Below are positions 12,225 through 25,400 of a stretch of DNA of 64,000 bases, piece by piece; position 1 is the first letter of the stretch; each line of letters begins with the position of its first letter. The DNA lies in the NCBI GenBank assembly GCA_031308135.1, contig JAHLJT010008756.1:109185112-109249111 (forward strand). The letters run 5' to 3'. Under the pieces are notes generated by a model that saw nothing but the letters and a program-made list of their open reading frames with translations, ran no database searches and had not been told where the DNA came from. This stretch comes from Acheta domesticus (taxonomy: Eukaryota > Arthropoda > Insecta > Orthoptera > Gryllidae). Both the position numbers and the translations under genes were made by a program.

Positions 12225-12229
12225 CGCCG

Positions 12230-12329
12230 NNNNNNNNNNNNNNNNNNNNNNNNNNNNNNNNNNNNNNNNNNNNNNNNNNNNNNNNNNNNNNNNNNNNNNN
12301 NNNNNNNNNNNNNNNNNNNNNNNNNNNNN
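12230..12329. other. Assembly gap of 100 N
   Basis: There are exactly 100 N, a conventional placeholder for a gap of unknown size. The left contig ends immediately after the 5-bp target repeat CGCCG of the preceding transposon. The right contig begins GGGGGTAATACG and shows no match to the expected downstream sequence of copy B at 26632. Confidence 0.99.
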
Positions 12330-15186
12330 GGGGGTAATACGATACATTGATGGGACTAAAGTGATACAGCTTGATATCATTATGAAATTTGTGATTGGGA
12401 ATAAACGAGCGGCTATAGTGAGGAAGCTTAGGGTCTAGTATCTCAACCGTATTTTTATCATTTTTATATCGTTTGCTATGTCTGTGTTGTAAAACAAGTG
12501 GATCCCTCAATGCTTCTCTATTGCAATGCATTACACTTCAGACGCTACTGGTCACGTAATTGTTCATCATGTTTTACGCTAAGCTCAGGAAAAATGTTAA
12601 TAGACGAAAGATTTTCTGGCGAATATGGGCTTGTTATATGTCCTGTTTAGAACACGCTTTCGCTCTAACACTGTCGCAGAGAAATTTAATTTACCTGTCC
12701 GAGTAAACGTTGAAGTAATATTTGTGGCCGGCATTTCACAATTGAAGGGGCAGCATATGGAACAATGACGTGCTTAATACTTGAGAATGCGGTGGGTTGC
12801 ATAGAGATACTGTTCAGGAAAGCTTGAATCATCGTCTCTTGTATTATTTCAGTAGTATACCTTTCCGTTGTGGCATTCACACGCAACCAATCTTTATAAA
12901 TGAGGTCTCTAATGAAAGAGAATTTCACGGAGACGTAAAAAATTGCACTTTGACTGTAAAAATATGAAGGATTTGTTCGGAAAACCGCATCTAAATATTC
13001 AATTGGAGGCAGCGATAGCCCCGCCGCAGCCTCTCATGCGGGAGCGCAGTTACTCCAAGCAAAAAAGCGGGAAAATAATTTTTTTAAGTGGGACGCGCGA
13101 AATTCATATTCGCGCCTCCATAACGCACTGCTGCACCATGGAACTCCCATAAATTGCGGGAAGATGATCCACTAAGAGCTCCCAGCTGGACGAAAGTTAC
13201 TGCATTTTGGGCGCGTGGGGAAAATGTGCTAACACTTAATGAATTACAATAATAATCATCCACGCGCCCACTGAAGGGTTAAATATCGTACAGTTGTTAT
13301 GACTGAATTAATTTAAATATATTGTGCAATATTCTCAGTTGTAGATTCATATCTACAAATGTACATTTTCCCCTTCGCAACAACAAAGACTTTTTTATTG
13401 GTTGGTATTAAATTTCATTTTTTCCATTTGAAAGGTAAAATTGGCACTAAAAGTTTTTAATTTAACGCCTTTTCTCCGAAATGTTTCTCCTATTACAATC
13501 AGTTTTCCCTATGTCAATTACTATTATTTATTTATTAATTAGCGTTTGTTAATCATTCTACTAACAAATCGAATGTCGTTCAGAGCTGTTCTTGATAGTA
13601 TACTCGTACGCTGAAATATTATCACGTGTTGTGTTTCTGGATAATACATTTTTTCGCAGTGAATCGAAAAGCATTTCTTCGTTTCTTATATATACTTGAA
13701 ACATCAAGTCATTAAGTATTATTATATATTTGATGACCAATCAATTCATTTTATTTGATAATGGCTAAGAAAAAATGCATCACTGCATTGAAATCGTCTG
13801 ATGTTCGTCTGACATTGTGAAAAGCCATTAGGGACATAAATTATGCGTACATACTTTCTGAAACAAATATTGTGCGCCAAATAACTGTGCGTTCAGGGCG
13901 TAATAATTATGCCTTAGGTGTAGAAAGCTATTTCACAGATTACATCCCTCGTAAGTGACTTTGAGAGCAACGTTGAATGTGCAAACATTGAAAAGCTTAT
14001 CCTGCAGAAATGCACACATCATATGTGTACTTGTGAAAGCTATGAACACATCCTGAGAACGTCACAAAGCCTGATACAACGGTGCCTACAATCGCACATC
14101 AATAGGTAAAAAGGAAACAAATTACTCCTCAGCAGTGGTGTCTTCTGCTCAGTGAGCATAAGGATGCGATGAAAGTTTTACGGATTAAACAAGGTAGATA
14201 AATTTAGGAATCTAATCGACTTGATACTTCCTTGAAGGTATTTGAGAATTGCAATTTTGCAATTTTGCATTGCATTGCTAGATATCAATAATAAACGAAA
14301 TAATGAAACAAAATTACATTGAAACCTGAACAATTCACTCACTTGTTTAATTAGATGTCCATTTGCCGTTATCTTCTAGCGTACTTGAGAACTAAAGAGT
14401 TATTTAAATCTTTCATAGAACATTGTCAGTTTTCACTTACTATTTCCTGCGTCATACTCAACCAATTAAACTCATCCAATTCTATAAACCATGTGATCGC
14501 TTTGTCGCATCTTTCAGCAAGAAAATTGTTGGATTCTAATTTTCGCGTTACAGTTTCGAACCTATAATTTTTCGTTGTGGAAGCACATATTATCCCCATA
14601 AACAGTATCAAAAAAACTCAGCACTTTCGCCACAATACACAATACACGTAAAAAACCTGGCAACAACTACTACCAGTTGCGTGCGGTAAGACGTCTTTGT
14701 CAGAACTGGTAACCCAAGCCTCGTAAATCCTGATCTGAATCAAGACTGTAGGTAAACATGCGTATGCATGCGCATGAAGTGTAGTCAAGGCGTACTTTCC
14801 CAACCAGCTAAGGAATCCACAGTCATTAGCACGTGGCCATTGGGATTCTCAGTTCTTCTACTGAAAGAAGAAGAAATTCTCAAAGGAAGCGATGACGAGG
14901 CTTTAGGAGAGGAAAGAAGTGGCAATGAAAAGTCCGAGATGCAACAGTTAACGTCGCAGCACCGTCGGCAGAGAGGTGCATTGAGGCAGAGAGGTGACTT
15001 AAGTAATAGAAAAATAATTTTATGAAAAGGTTTAATAAACTGACTTTCCACTCACCCAAAGGTAATACATTTCTGTCTGATAAAAGAAAGTTACCAGAAC
15101 AATATGCATACCGTAAGTAAAAGCGGACAAATTTGGAGACACAACTTCAATATTATTAGAGGCAGAAGTTTTGGAATAATACATTT
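12330..15186. other. No supported gene; single-copy in this window
   Basis: Moderately AT-rich DNA between the gap and the inverted repeat unit at 15187. An inverted pair GGGCGCGTGG/CCACGCGCCC (13209-13218, 13260-13269) is followed by GAAGGGTTAA and could be an eroded MITE end. Frames of 60-88 residues show no recognisable family. Confidence 0.5.
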
Positions 15187-16254
15187 TTACTTTCCCGTAT
15201 ACATAGGTATATACGGAGTAATATACGTAAAATACGGTAAGTTCTGTAATAATACGCGAAAAAACGGGGGATATTTTGCAGAAAAAAATCATGCCCTGAT
15301 AACACCCTGATAATGAAATAACGCCCTGATAACGAAATTCAGGCCATGATAACGAAAAGTGGATAAATCCAGTTGCTAAATAAAGAAAAAAATCCCTTAA
15401 CACGTGATGTAGCCAGAGACACTGTTTTGTGGGTCACTGATACCGAAAAACCAACTGAAAACAAAACGTCCGTCCGTCCGTCCGTCCGTCCGTCCCTCCG
15501 TTTGTCAGTTTATCCATTTCTCCGCCTGTGAACATCACTAACGCCTAAAAATCATTTGTAGGATTTCTCTCAAATTGAAGAAACCACTGTTGATCTGCCT
15601 CGAGATGAAGCACGGAGATCTTGAAAATGAATCTATAAAATTTGGGTGTTATTTTCGTGAAGCCTACCGGACATTTGCAAAATTTTCTCGAAAACGGCTC
15701 CAAATCTTTCATTTAAATTTCTCGTAAGAATGGTGTAAAATACACTTACCAAGTTGACTTAGATCCGAGTTTCACGGTAAATTGGGAATTTTTGAAAATT
15801 GCAAAATTGATTTTTTTTCGGCGTCTTACAACAAAAACAAAATTAAAGATAGACATTTTTCATTCAAATAATATTTGTTCTTTATAGTGACAAATTTCAT
15901 TGACGTCATGTACATTTATTTGAAAATGTTAGTGTTTTTTGCTAAGTATTGCGTAACTTAAAAAAATTTCTCAAAAACGGCTTCAAACTTTTTCTTTAAA
16001 CTTTCTGTAGGAATAGTACTAAATGTACTCTATGAGATGACATAAATGCCCTGTTGATCTATTTTGTGTTTTTTTCAAAAATTACAAATATGTAATTATT
16101 TGACATGTGTGTCACGTTAATATTTACATATATATACTTTACGTAGACATATATTATATATCAGCGGCGATTTGTTCTCATTATTATATTTATGAGTATA
16201 TGTGCTACAAATAATGTCACAACGTTTCTCGTAAACTCAGCCGTTTTATGTAAC
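15187..16254 (-). repeat. 1.55-kb repeat family, inverted partial unit
   Basis: It starts with TACTTTCCCGTATACAT, the reverse complement of the family's 3' end, and runs backwards through the GACG microsatellite (seen as (CCGT)n at 15467-15500) into the internal modules. It abuts the 5' end of a forward unit at 16256, making a foldback arrangement. Confidence 0.85.
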
Positions 16255-16255
16255 C

Positions 16256-17829
16256 TGTGGTGCTACAGAATGGCACAGACTTTCCTGTATTAGTTTTCTA
16301 TTTCCATGGGCGGTCTGCGCTAGCTATTTGGAATTGCCACATACTTTTTCTTGCCAGCTGCCGCCAAAACTACATTTTTTGCCATTTTCTTAATTTTCCG
16401 ATTTCCTATTAGTAGAACAGAAATACTAATTTTTGAATATTAAAGAATACAAAAAACCTAGTTCTAAATGGCAATTTACTTTTAAAAATTATATGCCGTT
16501 TTAAAGAATATTGCGTTTCAGCGCTACTAAAAATGCGAAATTTGAAGCTCATTTTCACAGAAAAGTTTTGAGTTTTCAAAATGCTTTGTTGGAAGTGTTT
16601 TGAAGCACTTACACTCACAAATATAATAATCTTTACAAATTGCTGGTAATGTGCATATTAAAGATATTGGAGATCTTTAAAAAAAATACATTTATATAAT
16701 ATTTGAAAAAACAAAAAATAACTCAAATTAAACTTTACGTCATGTTAAAGAGTGTAATTAGCACTATCAGTTACAAAAGTTTCAAGGAACAATTTGCAGC
16801 TACATACGAGAAAATGGCGTTTGAGCGTTTCTAATTATGCAGAGTTTTGACCTAATTTTCACAGAAAAATTGTTGTGTTTTCGACAAACTTCATTGGGCA
16901 TTATTTATAGCACATGTACTCATAAATAAAATAAAGTGAAAAAATCGCCGCTAATGTAACGTGAGAGACAAATCAAAAAAAATTATATTTTTGCAATTTT
17001 TCAAAAAAACAATAGAATGGAGCGATATGGAGTGTATGTTATCTCATAGGGTACATTTAGCACTATCCCTACCAAATGTTTAAAGAAAAAATTTGGAGCC
17101 ATTTTTGAGAAAACCTTGATTTTGTATTTTTTAAAAATTGCACATATTACACGAAATATTAAGCGAAAAGTACTAAAATTTTCGAAAAAATTTGTGCATG
17201 ATCTTAATGAGATAACTCACTTTGGACAACAGATTTTTTTAAACAAAATTTGTATCATCAATTTTGTAGTTGGAGAAAGATGCCGAAAAAATTAAAACTT
17301 ACACAATTTTCGAAAACTCAGAGTTATCAATGAAAATCGGACCTATGACATCTGAATAAGTGTATCTTATTTTATTCTTACAAGAAATTTAAAGAAAAAA
17401 ATTTGGAGTCGTTTTTCAGAAAATTTTCAAAATGTCCGGTGGGCTTCATGTAATGTACCCCCAAATTTTGGAGAATAGTTTTCAGAATCTCAAAGCTTTG
17501 ACGAAACCCAGATCGACTGGGGAATATCCATTTTGGAAGAAATCGTAAATATGGTTTAGGCGCTAGTAGTGTTCAGAGACCGACAGACGGACGTTTTCCT
17601 TTCAAATGGTTTTTCGGTATCAAGGACCCATAAAACAGGGTGTCTGGCTATACCAAGTGTTAGGGGATGTTTTTATTAATTTAGCAACTGGTTTTATCCA
17701 CTTTTTCGTTATCACGGCCCGGCAATTAAATTTTTCCGCCGAAAACTGGCCATTTTTTCGCGCAGCATTACATAACTTTCCCTATACAAAGCATATCACT
17801 CCGTGTATACGTAAGTATACGGGAAAGTA
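16256..17829 (+). repeat. 1.55-kb repeat family, full forward unit
   Basis: This 1,574-bp unit shows the family layout best. A 5' end TGTGGTGCTACAGAATGG is followed by about four internal modules whose equivalent landmarks (consensus GGAGCCGTTTTTGAGAAAAT) lie near 16496, 16796, 17096 and 17406, so the module period is 300-310 bp. After these come the GACAGACGGACG stretch, a conserved tail and the palindromic GTATAC terminus. No coding potential is seen. Confidence 0.85.
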
Positions 17830-17937
17830 AAAATATGTTTTTTTTTCTTGAATAGGTACTGACCGTCATGTGAGAGGAATTTATGTCCTCAATTATTCTA
17901 CATAGCTCAGAAAGATGACGGTCGAACACATAAAAAA

Positions 17938-19486
17938 TAGTGGTGCTACAGAATGGCACAGACTTTCCCGTATTAGTATTCTATTTCCTTGGGCCTTCGC
18001 TAGCTTTTCGGAATTGTCACGAATTCTTTCTTGCCAGCTGTCATGTATAACACCCAAAAGTACATTTTTTTTGTCATTTTCTTAATTTTTCGGTTTCCTA
18101 TTGGTAGATTGGAAACATTAATTTTAGAATATTATAGAACACAAAACCTAGTCATAAATGGCAATTTGCTTTTAAAAATTATGTACCGTTTAAGAGGAAA
18201 TGGCGTTTTAGCGCTACTAAAAATGCGAAATTTGAAGCTCATTTTCACAGAAAATGAGCAGACTTTTCAAAATACTTTATTCGAAGTTATTTAAAGCACT
18301 TACACTCACAAATATAGTAATGTTTACAAATTTCTGGTAATGTGCATATTAAAGATATGAGTGATCTTTCAAAAAAATTACAATTATTTAACTTTTGAAA
18401 AAACAAAAAAATAACCCAAAATAAACTTTACGCTATACCAAAGAGTGTAATTAGCACTATCCGTTACAAAAGTTTGAAGAAAAAATTTGCAGCCATATAT
18501 GAGAAAATGGCGTTTCAGCGTTTCTAAAAATGCGAAATTTTGAGCTACTTTTCACAGAAAACGGTTGTGTTTTCGTGAAAGATTACTGGACATTATTTAA
18601 GGGACATGTACTCGTAAATATAATAATGTGAAAAAATCCCCGCTAATGTAAATATTATCGACGTGAGAAACATGTGAAAAAACTTTACATTTTTGTAATA
18701 TTTGAAAAAACCAACCTATAGAGCAATATGTCTTTTATGTCATCTGATAGGATACATTTACCACTATCCACACCAAAAGTTTAAAGAAAAAAATTTGAAG
18801 CCGTTTTTGAGAAAATCTTGTTTTTGTAATTTTTTAAAATTGCACATATTACACGCAATATTGCACAAAAAAATTACTAAAATTTTGAAAGAACTTAATA
18901 TGCAGAACAAATTTTATTTGAAGAAAAAATCTCTATCTTTAATTTTGTACTTGGAGAATGTCGCCGAAAAAAATTCAAACATTCACAATTTTCGAAAATT
19001 CAGAGTTATCCGTTAAAATCGGACCTATGCCATCTTAATAAGTGTATTTTACTCTATTCACACAAGAAATTTAAAGAAAAAATTTGGAGCCGTTTTTGAC
19101 AAAATTTTGAAAATCCCCGGGGGCCTTCAACCCCTCAAATTTTACAGAATCTTTTTCAAAATCTCAAATCTTTGACTAGAACCAAATCGACGGGGAATAT
19201 CCATTTTGGAAGGAATTGTACGTATGGTTTAGGCGCAGGAGACAGACGGACGTTTTCCTTTCAATTGGGTTTTCGGTATCAAGGACCTAGAAAACAGGGT
19301 TTCTGGCTACACCACATGTTCGGGGATTTTGTTTCTTAATTTAGCAACAGGTTTTATCTTTTTTGTTTTCACGGCTCGGCAATTAATTATTTCCGCCGAA
19401 AATTGGCTATTTTTTCGCGCAGCATTACATAACTTTCCCTATACTACGTATATCTCTTTGTGTATACGTACGTATACGGAAAAGTA
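17938..19486 (+). repeat. 1.55-kb repeat family, full forward unit (copy B)
   Basis: This 1,549-bp unit runs from TAGTGGTGC to GGAAAAGTA and is the counterpart of 695-3230, without the nested insertion. It gives the cleanest view of the undisturbed unit and of the empty site near 18658. Confidence 0.85.
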
Positions 19487-22400
19487 AAAAGTACTCAGGA
19501 GAATGATACTTTGCGTACTGGCATTCACGGATTCACTCAAAATTAAACTCTTTTTCATAAAACAATTTATACTATAATCTCTGAATTTTGTTCAATAGAC
19601 ATTACTTACAAGAAATATATATTTACACAAATGCCCTGTATGAAAGAAAACAAAAAAGATCTTATAACTATAATACTTTTACACTCACATTAGCTACTAG
19701 CAATATAGAAAATTTAATCATATGATTTCATGTTACCAACTGACAGAGATTCCAAAATGAAAATTCTTATCTTCACTTTCTCGCCTTTCTATTTTTCAGA
19801 AATTTGTCGAGAAAAGAAACAAAACATGGATTGTATACCGTTACCTGAAACACAATGTATTTCCAAAAATAATCTTTAGAAACTCTTATGAACTGCTTAT
19901 TCTCTTTTATTTTTTCAAAGAAACTCAATCGCACTATTTAAAATAATTCTTTATAAAAATTCTTGCATGATGTTTCAACTTGTTTATTTAAAAATATGAA
20001 TGATTGATTCTATAGTTTTTTAATGTAAGTTTCAAAAATTTTCAAATACTTGGTAACGCATTGCTAATTATTTTTTGCAATTATATAAAATTTAGATGAG
20101 AGTTCAGGATACTATAATTCCGTTCGGAACTTTCTTTCTTGTTGCGTTGCGACCTTCAGTGACGGTGGTTGAAATGAGGTAGCGACGTGGCACCCAGCTG
20201 CGCGGTGCGCCTCGCGACTTTGTCTCCACCGTTAAAACCTCGACGCCGTGGTGTTGTCCAAGCGTTCGCTTCCGTCGGGTTTTTTGCAGTTCGTTCTTGT
20301 GAGAATTTTCACAATTTTCAGTGAAATCTCACGCCAAGATACCAATTGAAGAATAACCAAAATAGAGAGAAGGGAGAAACAAAATAAAACTGGAAAAGGA
20401 GACATCCACGATGAGTTCAATATTCACTTGGCTCGTACATTCTTCCCACTTCCCAATACTCTTTGAAATGTATGCACGAAATTTTTTAAATAAACACACA
20501 ATTATTTGCATTTCATCTCAATTTAAAGCAATTTACCTCTTCTGTAGATCTTCAAAGAGTTTCTCCTGCTTCAGAAACGATGTCTCGTATTGGTACTATG
20601 CACGTAGTGTTTCGTCTGGCGCCGTGCGACTGCTCCGGTCGGCTCCCCGGTTCCAAAAGAAAGAAATGTTACCTATAGCTTTTCGTGTCGTCTTGCTATT
20701 TCAGGAAACTCTGTGGTTATATTTTTGCACTTGTTTTCTTTATTTTTATAGCGCGCGTTTCAACTGGTCCCTGTTTACACAGTCGAGGGATGTGACACGT
20801 TTTACTGGTTTTTACTAAAACGGGTGGTTATAGTACTAGTTCTTGAACATTTTTTTAAATAGTATTTTCGTTTCATTCCTCTGATCTTGAGACCAAATAG
20901 CGATTAGGCATCAAATTTCAGAACTGTTAAATTCTTCTCTTGCATCAATTTACTCGTCGATCACTTTCATACGCTTGAGTCACGTTGGCTATCCTGCCTG
21001 AGAGGAGGACGCGAATGGCTGGCATACCTGAGAGCTGAGTTGTTAATGAGCCACAGCGCTGGGGGTGCAGATATTTTTAGACCACGTGATGCTGGCTTCA
21101 CTTGTCCAGCAGCTAGTTTTCACGTGGAAGTATGTAAACCTCCCTCCCACGTTCATCGGTGGTCACATGGGTGTGAGCCATGGGTCCAATCAACTGCATA
21201 TTGTCAACTTACTATTTAATATTGACAATTTAAAAGCTTAAATTAATTTATTCAGAAGCGGAATTTTGTTAATTTAATATAATTTCTTATTATTAAATCC
21301 ATTTTCAATGTCGGAGAACTGGTCAACACTGTTATTACAAAAAATGTTCACATCGAAGGCTACGTTTCTATTTTCGATACATAGTTGTGGTTATTTAAGA
21401 ACGAGTTGGCGACCAAAACGCGTTTCTTATGGCCCTCCATTCCAAACTGACCCTAACAAACATCTAAATAGAGAATGTTCTCTTACACCAGGAAGGTAAT
21501 ACAGGACAATATATTCTAAATATTAATTGCTTTAATATTCGCAAACGAATGTCATTCTGCTACATGAATAAAACCTCCTGTATAAATAAATTGGAAAACA
21601 CGTGAAAGAAACCTTTATAAGTTTAAAAGATAATGCATCAAGTATTTATTAATATATAACAAGCATATTGGTTCTGCATATTAAACTTGAATTTTGCAAA
21701 TTTGCAGATACTTCAATTTTTGTTTTTTTAAACGTCCCACAAGCGTTAAAAGACGAAATACTCCCAAAGAGATCAGAAAGGTTATAATAATAAAATTTGT
21801 TTACTACGAAAAGTGAACTTCTTGAGTGTACAGACATGTGAGAAAACTACGCAGGGATGTTAATTACGTGTTTTCTGTATGTAATTTTTAGTCTAGTCGA
21901 TAAACTATTTTTTGTAAAGAAACCAGAACCATTGTCATAGCAAGTGTAAGCTTTTTAACTTACAAATAACACGATTTTCTCTTAACTTAATGCATCTCAT
22001 GCATACGCGCAGAACTTCGCCCCTTAATTACTCGCTAGAAATTATTCCCGGCTTCGCGTCGGGGCGTAGCTCAGGTATAAACTAAGCGGAATTAAGAGGG
22101 AAATGTAATATATTCACGCGCATGCAAGTACGGAGGCATATATTTAGACCCTCGTCCTTTCAAATCGCCTCGGAGACCACTCGAGGAAAAGGGAAGAGAG
22201 AAAGAGAATATCGAGGTGAAAGTGGAGACGTAGGTAAAATATGTGGAGTAAAAGGAGGTGGAAGTGTTGGTAGAGAGGTGGTGGAGGTGAAGATAAGAGA
22301 GGACATGGAGCAATAAAAGTAGATGTAGACGGAGGCACAGTCCTAGGGGACTTGGTGGCAGTGATGAGAGCGAGGGCGGAGGTGGAAGCGGAGGTGAAAG

Positions 22401-25400
22401 TCGAGGCCAAAAGCAATTGCCGAAGACTTGGCGGTGTTAAGGCGGAGGGTAGGAGGAGGGCGAGGAGACAACGGTCACAGTTGTAACGACGGAGATTGCC
22501 GTGGAAGTGAAAGAATAGAAGAGATAACTACGCTAATTCCGAGGGCAGTGATCAAAAAGAAAATGAGAATGTTTGAGAAACATGGCAACTCAGCTTTGCA
22601 AAGCAAGCGCATATTACAAGGCAGTTAAGTTGTTTTGAAGACAAAAACGTACAGATGAAGACTGCAACGTGTTATTAATTGTGTCTCTAAGGTTACAAAT
22701 AGAAAAAAGAAGGATTCTCTAACGGTTCCGAAGAATAAATAATGAATGAAGAGAGTGAGACGAAGTTTTATACATTATTAATTTTCTTCATCTTATTTTT
22801 ATGTTTGTATCGTGGTGTGCATAAAACTTTAATAAATGAATTTGTGACACTATAATGTAATTTTTTGTAAAATAATTGTAAATTTTTAGATAAATTAACC
22901 GACTGGCGAATTCGAAGAAAAGCGGTCTATACGAGTCGTCCACCATACATTCTGCATTACGAGGAAATGCAGAAAGTCTAGTAAGCTAATCAATTCGTCA
23001 CGCTCGTCCGCTAGCAGAGAAGTCCATGTGAGGAGGGTGCAATGTAAAGCGCTCCTTGATTGGGAGCGATGGGCGCGTGGAAGTGCGAGAGGACAAACGC
23101 AAGAGGAGTTTCAAAGTTTCGCAGAGCCTAAATGGGGGCCTGAGCAACAGAGCAAGAGATATTTGGAACGATGATTAAGGCCCAAAGGTGTAGAAAAGAT
23201 GAAGAAACAGACTTGAGAGACACACGAGGTAGTGAATCCGAGAAATTCTGTTAATGGAAACGGATCGTTGAAAAAATATCACAAGAGACTCTCTAGTATT
23301 TTTGTGTGTTTTATCTGTATTTTTTATATTCTGTTTGGCCCGTGTATTGGGAACAGACTATCATTAATGGTACGAAATTTATAAATAATTCAACCTATTG
23401 TGCATTTAATATCGCTACAGTCTACCTGTATTTCTTTCAGCTATTAAAAAAACGTGAAAAATGAAACCTGGTAAGTTTGTACAATATCACAAGAAGCTAT
23501 TTTTCACAGGGCTTGAAAAGAGTGTAGATATATAAACTCCAAATTGTTAAAACAACGTTCACGAAAATGTGGAAGGGCTACAAACTGGGACTGGAAAACT
23601 ATTGATGGCGAAATGATCGGAAGAAGAATAGAGCTTGTAGTAATTTGGGATGAAGATGGGTAGTGGTAATTGTAACGGTGGGATGAAGGTTGTGGGTGAA
23701 AAGGTCGGAGCAAAGGTGAATAATGGAGGCGGGAGTGTTAGTGAGCCAGGATGGGAAAGATGTACGAGAAGAGGCGAATGGAGGCTATTTGGGGATTCTC
23801 GTTGAGGAAAGAATGAGATGGCGAAAGGGTGGGGGGATGGGGAGACAGGGAGATGAGGCTAGGAAAATGAAAGCAGATGGGGAGACGAGCTGGGGAAGAA
23901 AAGGATAGAAGAGATAAAGATGCAAGAAATCGGCAATGGAAAGAAGTGGTGAGGAGATGCATCGATGTGGACTTAGCGAAAAAGAAAGAAAAATTGAGGA
24001 AGCAGAGCACAGAGATCCAACTCATCTACAAAGAACACAAACGATAATAGAGAACAGACCGAGCTGTTGGCGCCATGGGGATTATCCGTACAACGTCGTG
24101 TCTGGTGTAGAAGGCAAGGGGTACAGACACTGGGAGGGAGACAGAGGGAGGGGCATGCGTATGTGCGGTTCAAAAATCATTCGCACAGAGAACGGGAATT
24201 CTCAGAGAGGTTTGTCAGGGTATCTGGTACAAACCACAGCACGGAGACAGGCATCTCCCAGCTCCTTAACACCCCCGAGTCCCTGCCCTTCGAGTGAGCC
24301 ATCACGCAGTGCAGCGCAGAGCAGGGGTGGCGGGGGTGGAGCCAACGAAAGCGGAGAAGGCTGGCTCTCGCTAATTGCTCATCACACTGTCTCCCTCCGC
24401 TCCCCCCCCTTGACCCACCTCGCACCCACGCGCACCCTTCCATCTCAAACGCAGCTCCTGTTCACCCTCCTGGCCCAGGTTGCGCCCTAGCACTGACCTC
24501 GACCCTCGCACTGCCCTCCTTCCGTCTTGGCCTGCGCCTCCGCCTTCGTCTCCGTCCGTGAAATGACGTCCGCCCTTGCCTTGTGCCCGCCACCGCCATT
24601 ACCTCGTTCTCTACACCCTCCTTCACCTTCATCCCGCATAAGCCTCCACCATCGCCTCGTCTTCCACCCCGTCTAGGCTTCCGCTCTTGCCCTAGGCACC
24701 GCCGCCACATTCTCTTCCTTAGCCGCCTCCTCCTCCACCTCACCCCCTGCCATGTGCCCTTGCCCTGACCACCACATTCGCCTCGTCTTCCGCCCCCGCC
24801 TCGCCCTCCTCTCTCGCCTTGCCCTCCGGCTCCTCTCCACCTCGGCCCTCGCCTTGCCCCCGCCCTTTCCTTGGCCTCTGCTCCTGCCTCCTCTTTCTCG
24901 CCTGCCTGCGTCCTAGCCATCTCCTTTGCCTCTCCCTCCTCCTTCGCCGTCCTTATTCGCATTTCCATTCCTCCTCCTCACCACAACCGCTTCCAGTCGC
25001 AGGCAGCGCTCTCTTAAATTCCTTTCGGACGCTTCGGGTTTCACAGGGAGCGGAATGAACTAACGACCTGCGCTTCGCCTTGCGCACTCGCCACCGTGGC
25101 CCCTGGGTAACAGCCGCAGCCATTTCTTCCTCTTCGTGCTTGTTAGCTCATTAGGTTACAGTGCAATTACTTTCGTTGTAGTTGTAAAGCCCTGATCAAT
25201 GAGTCGGCTCCAAAGTTATTCACTTACATGGAAATAGGAGGAGTAAGTGCATTGAAAAATGAATGTGTTAACCAATTTTTGGAAGATATTTTTTAATGTG
25301 CATTATGTGTTAAAAATTAATCTGAAGTAAGGGAAAAGCTTATAATGTACGAATATCCTCGCCCATAGAGTAATTCATTTATGTGTCTAATAACGAAATA

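Noticed and set aside
12151..12531. Open frames spanning the N gap (also 11996-12337, 12183-12380 and 12193-12438)
   Set aside because: The middle of each is unknown sequence, and the two sides are not shown to be contiguous.
13209..13275. piggyBac-type MITE ending in GGGTTAA
   Set aside because: Only one possible end and a 10-bp inverted pair are visible. The second TTAA end could not be found.
15467..15500. CRISPR-like or satellite array of CCGT
   Set aside because: It is a plain tetranucleotide microsatellite within a known repeat unit, with no spacers.
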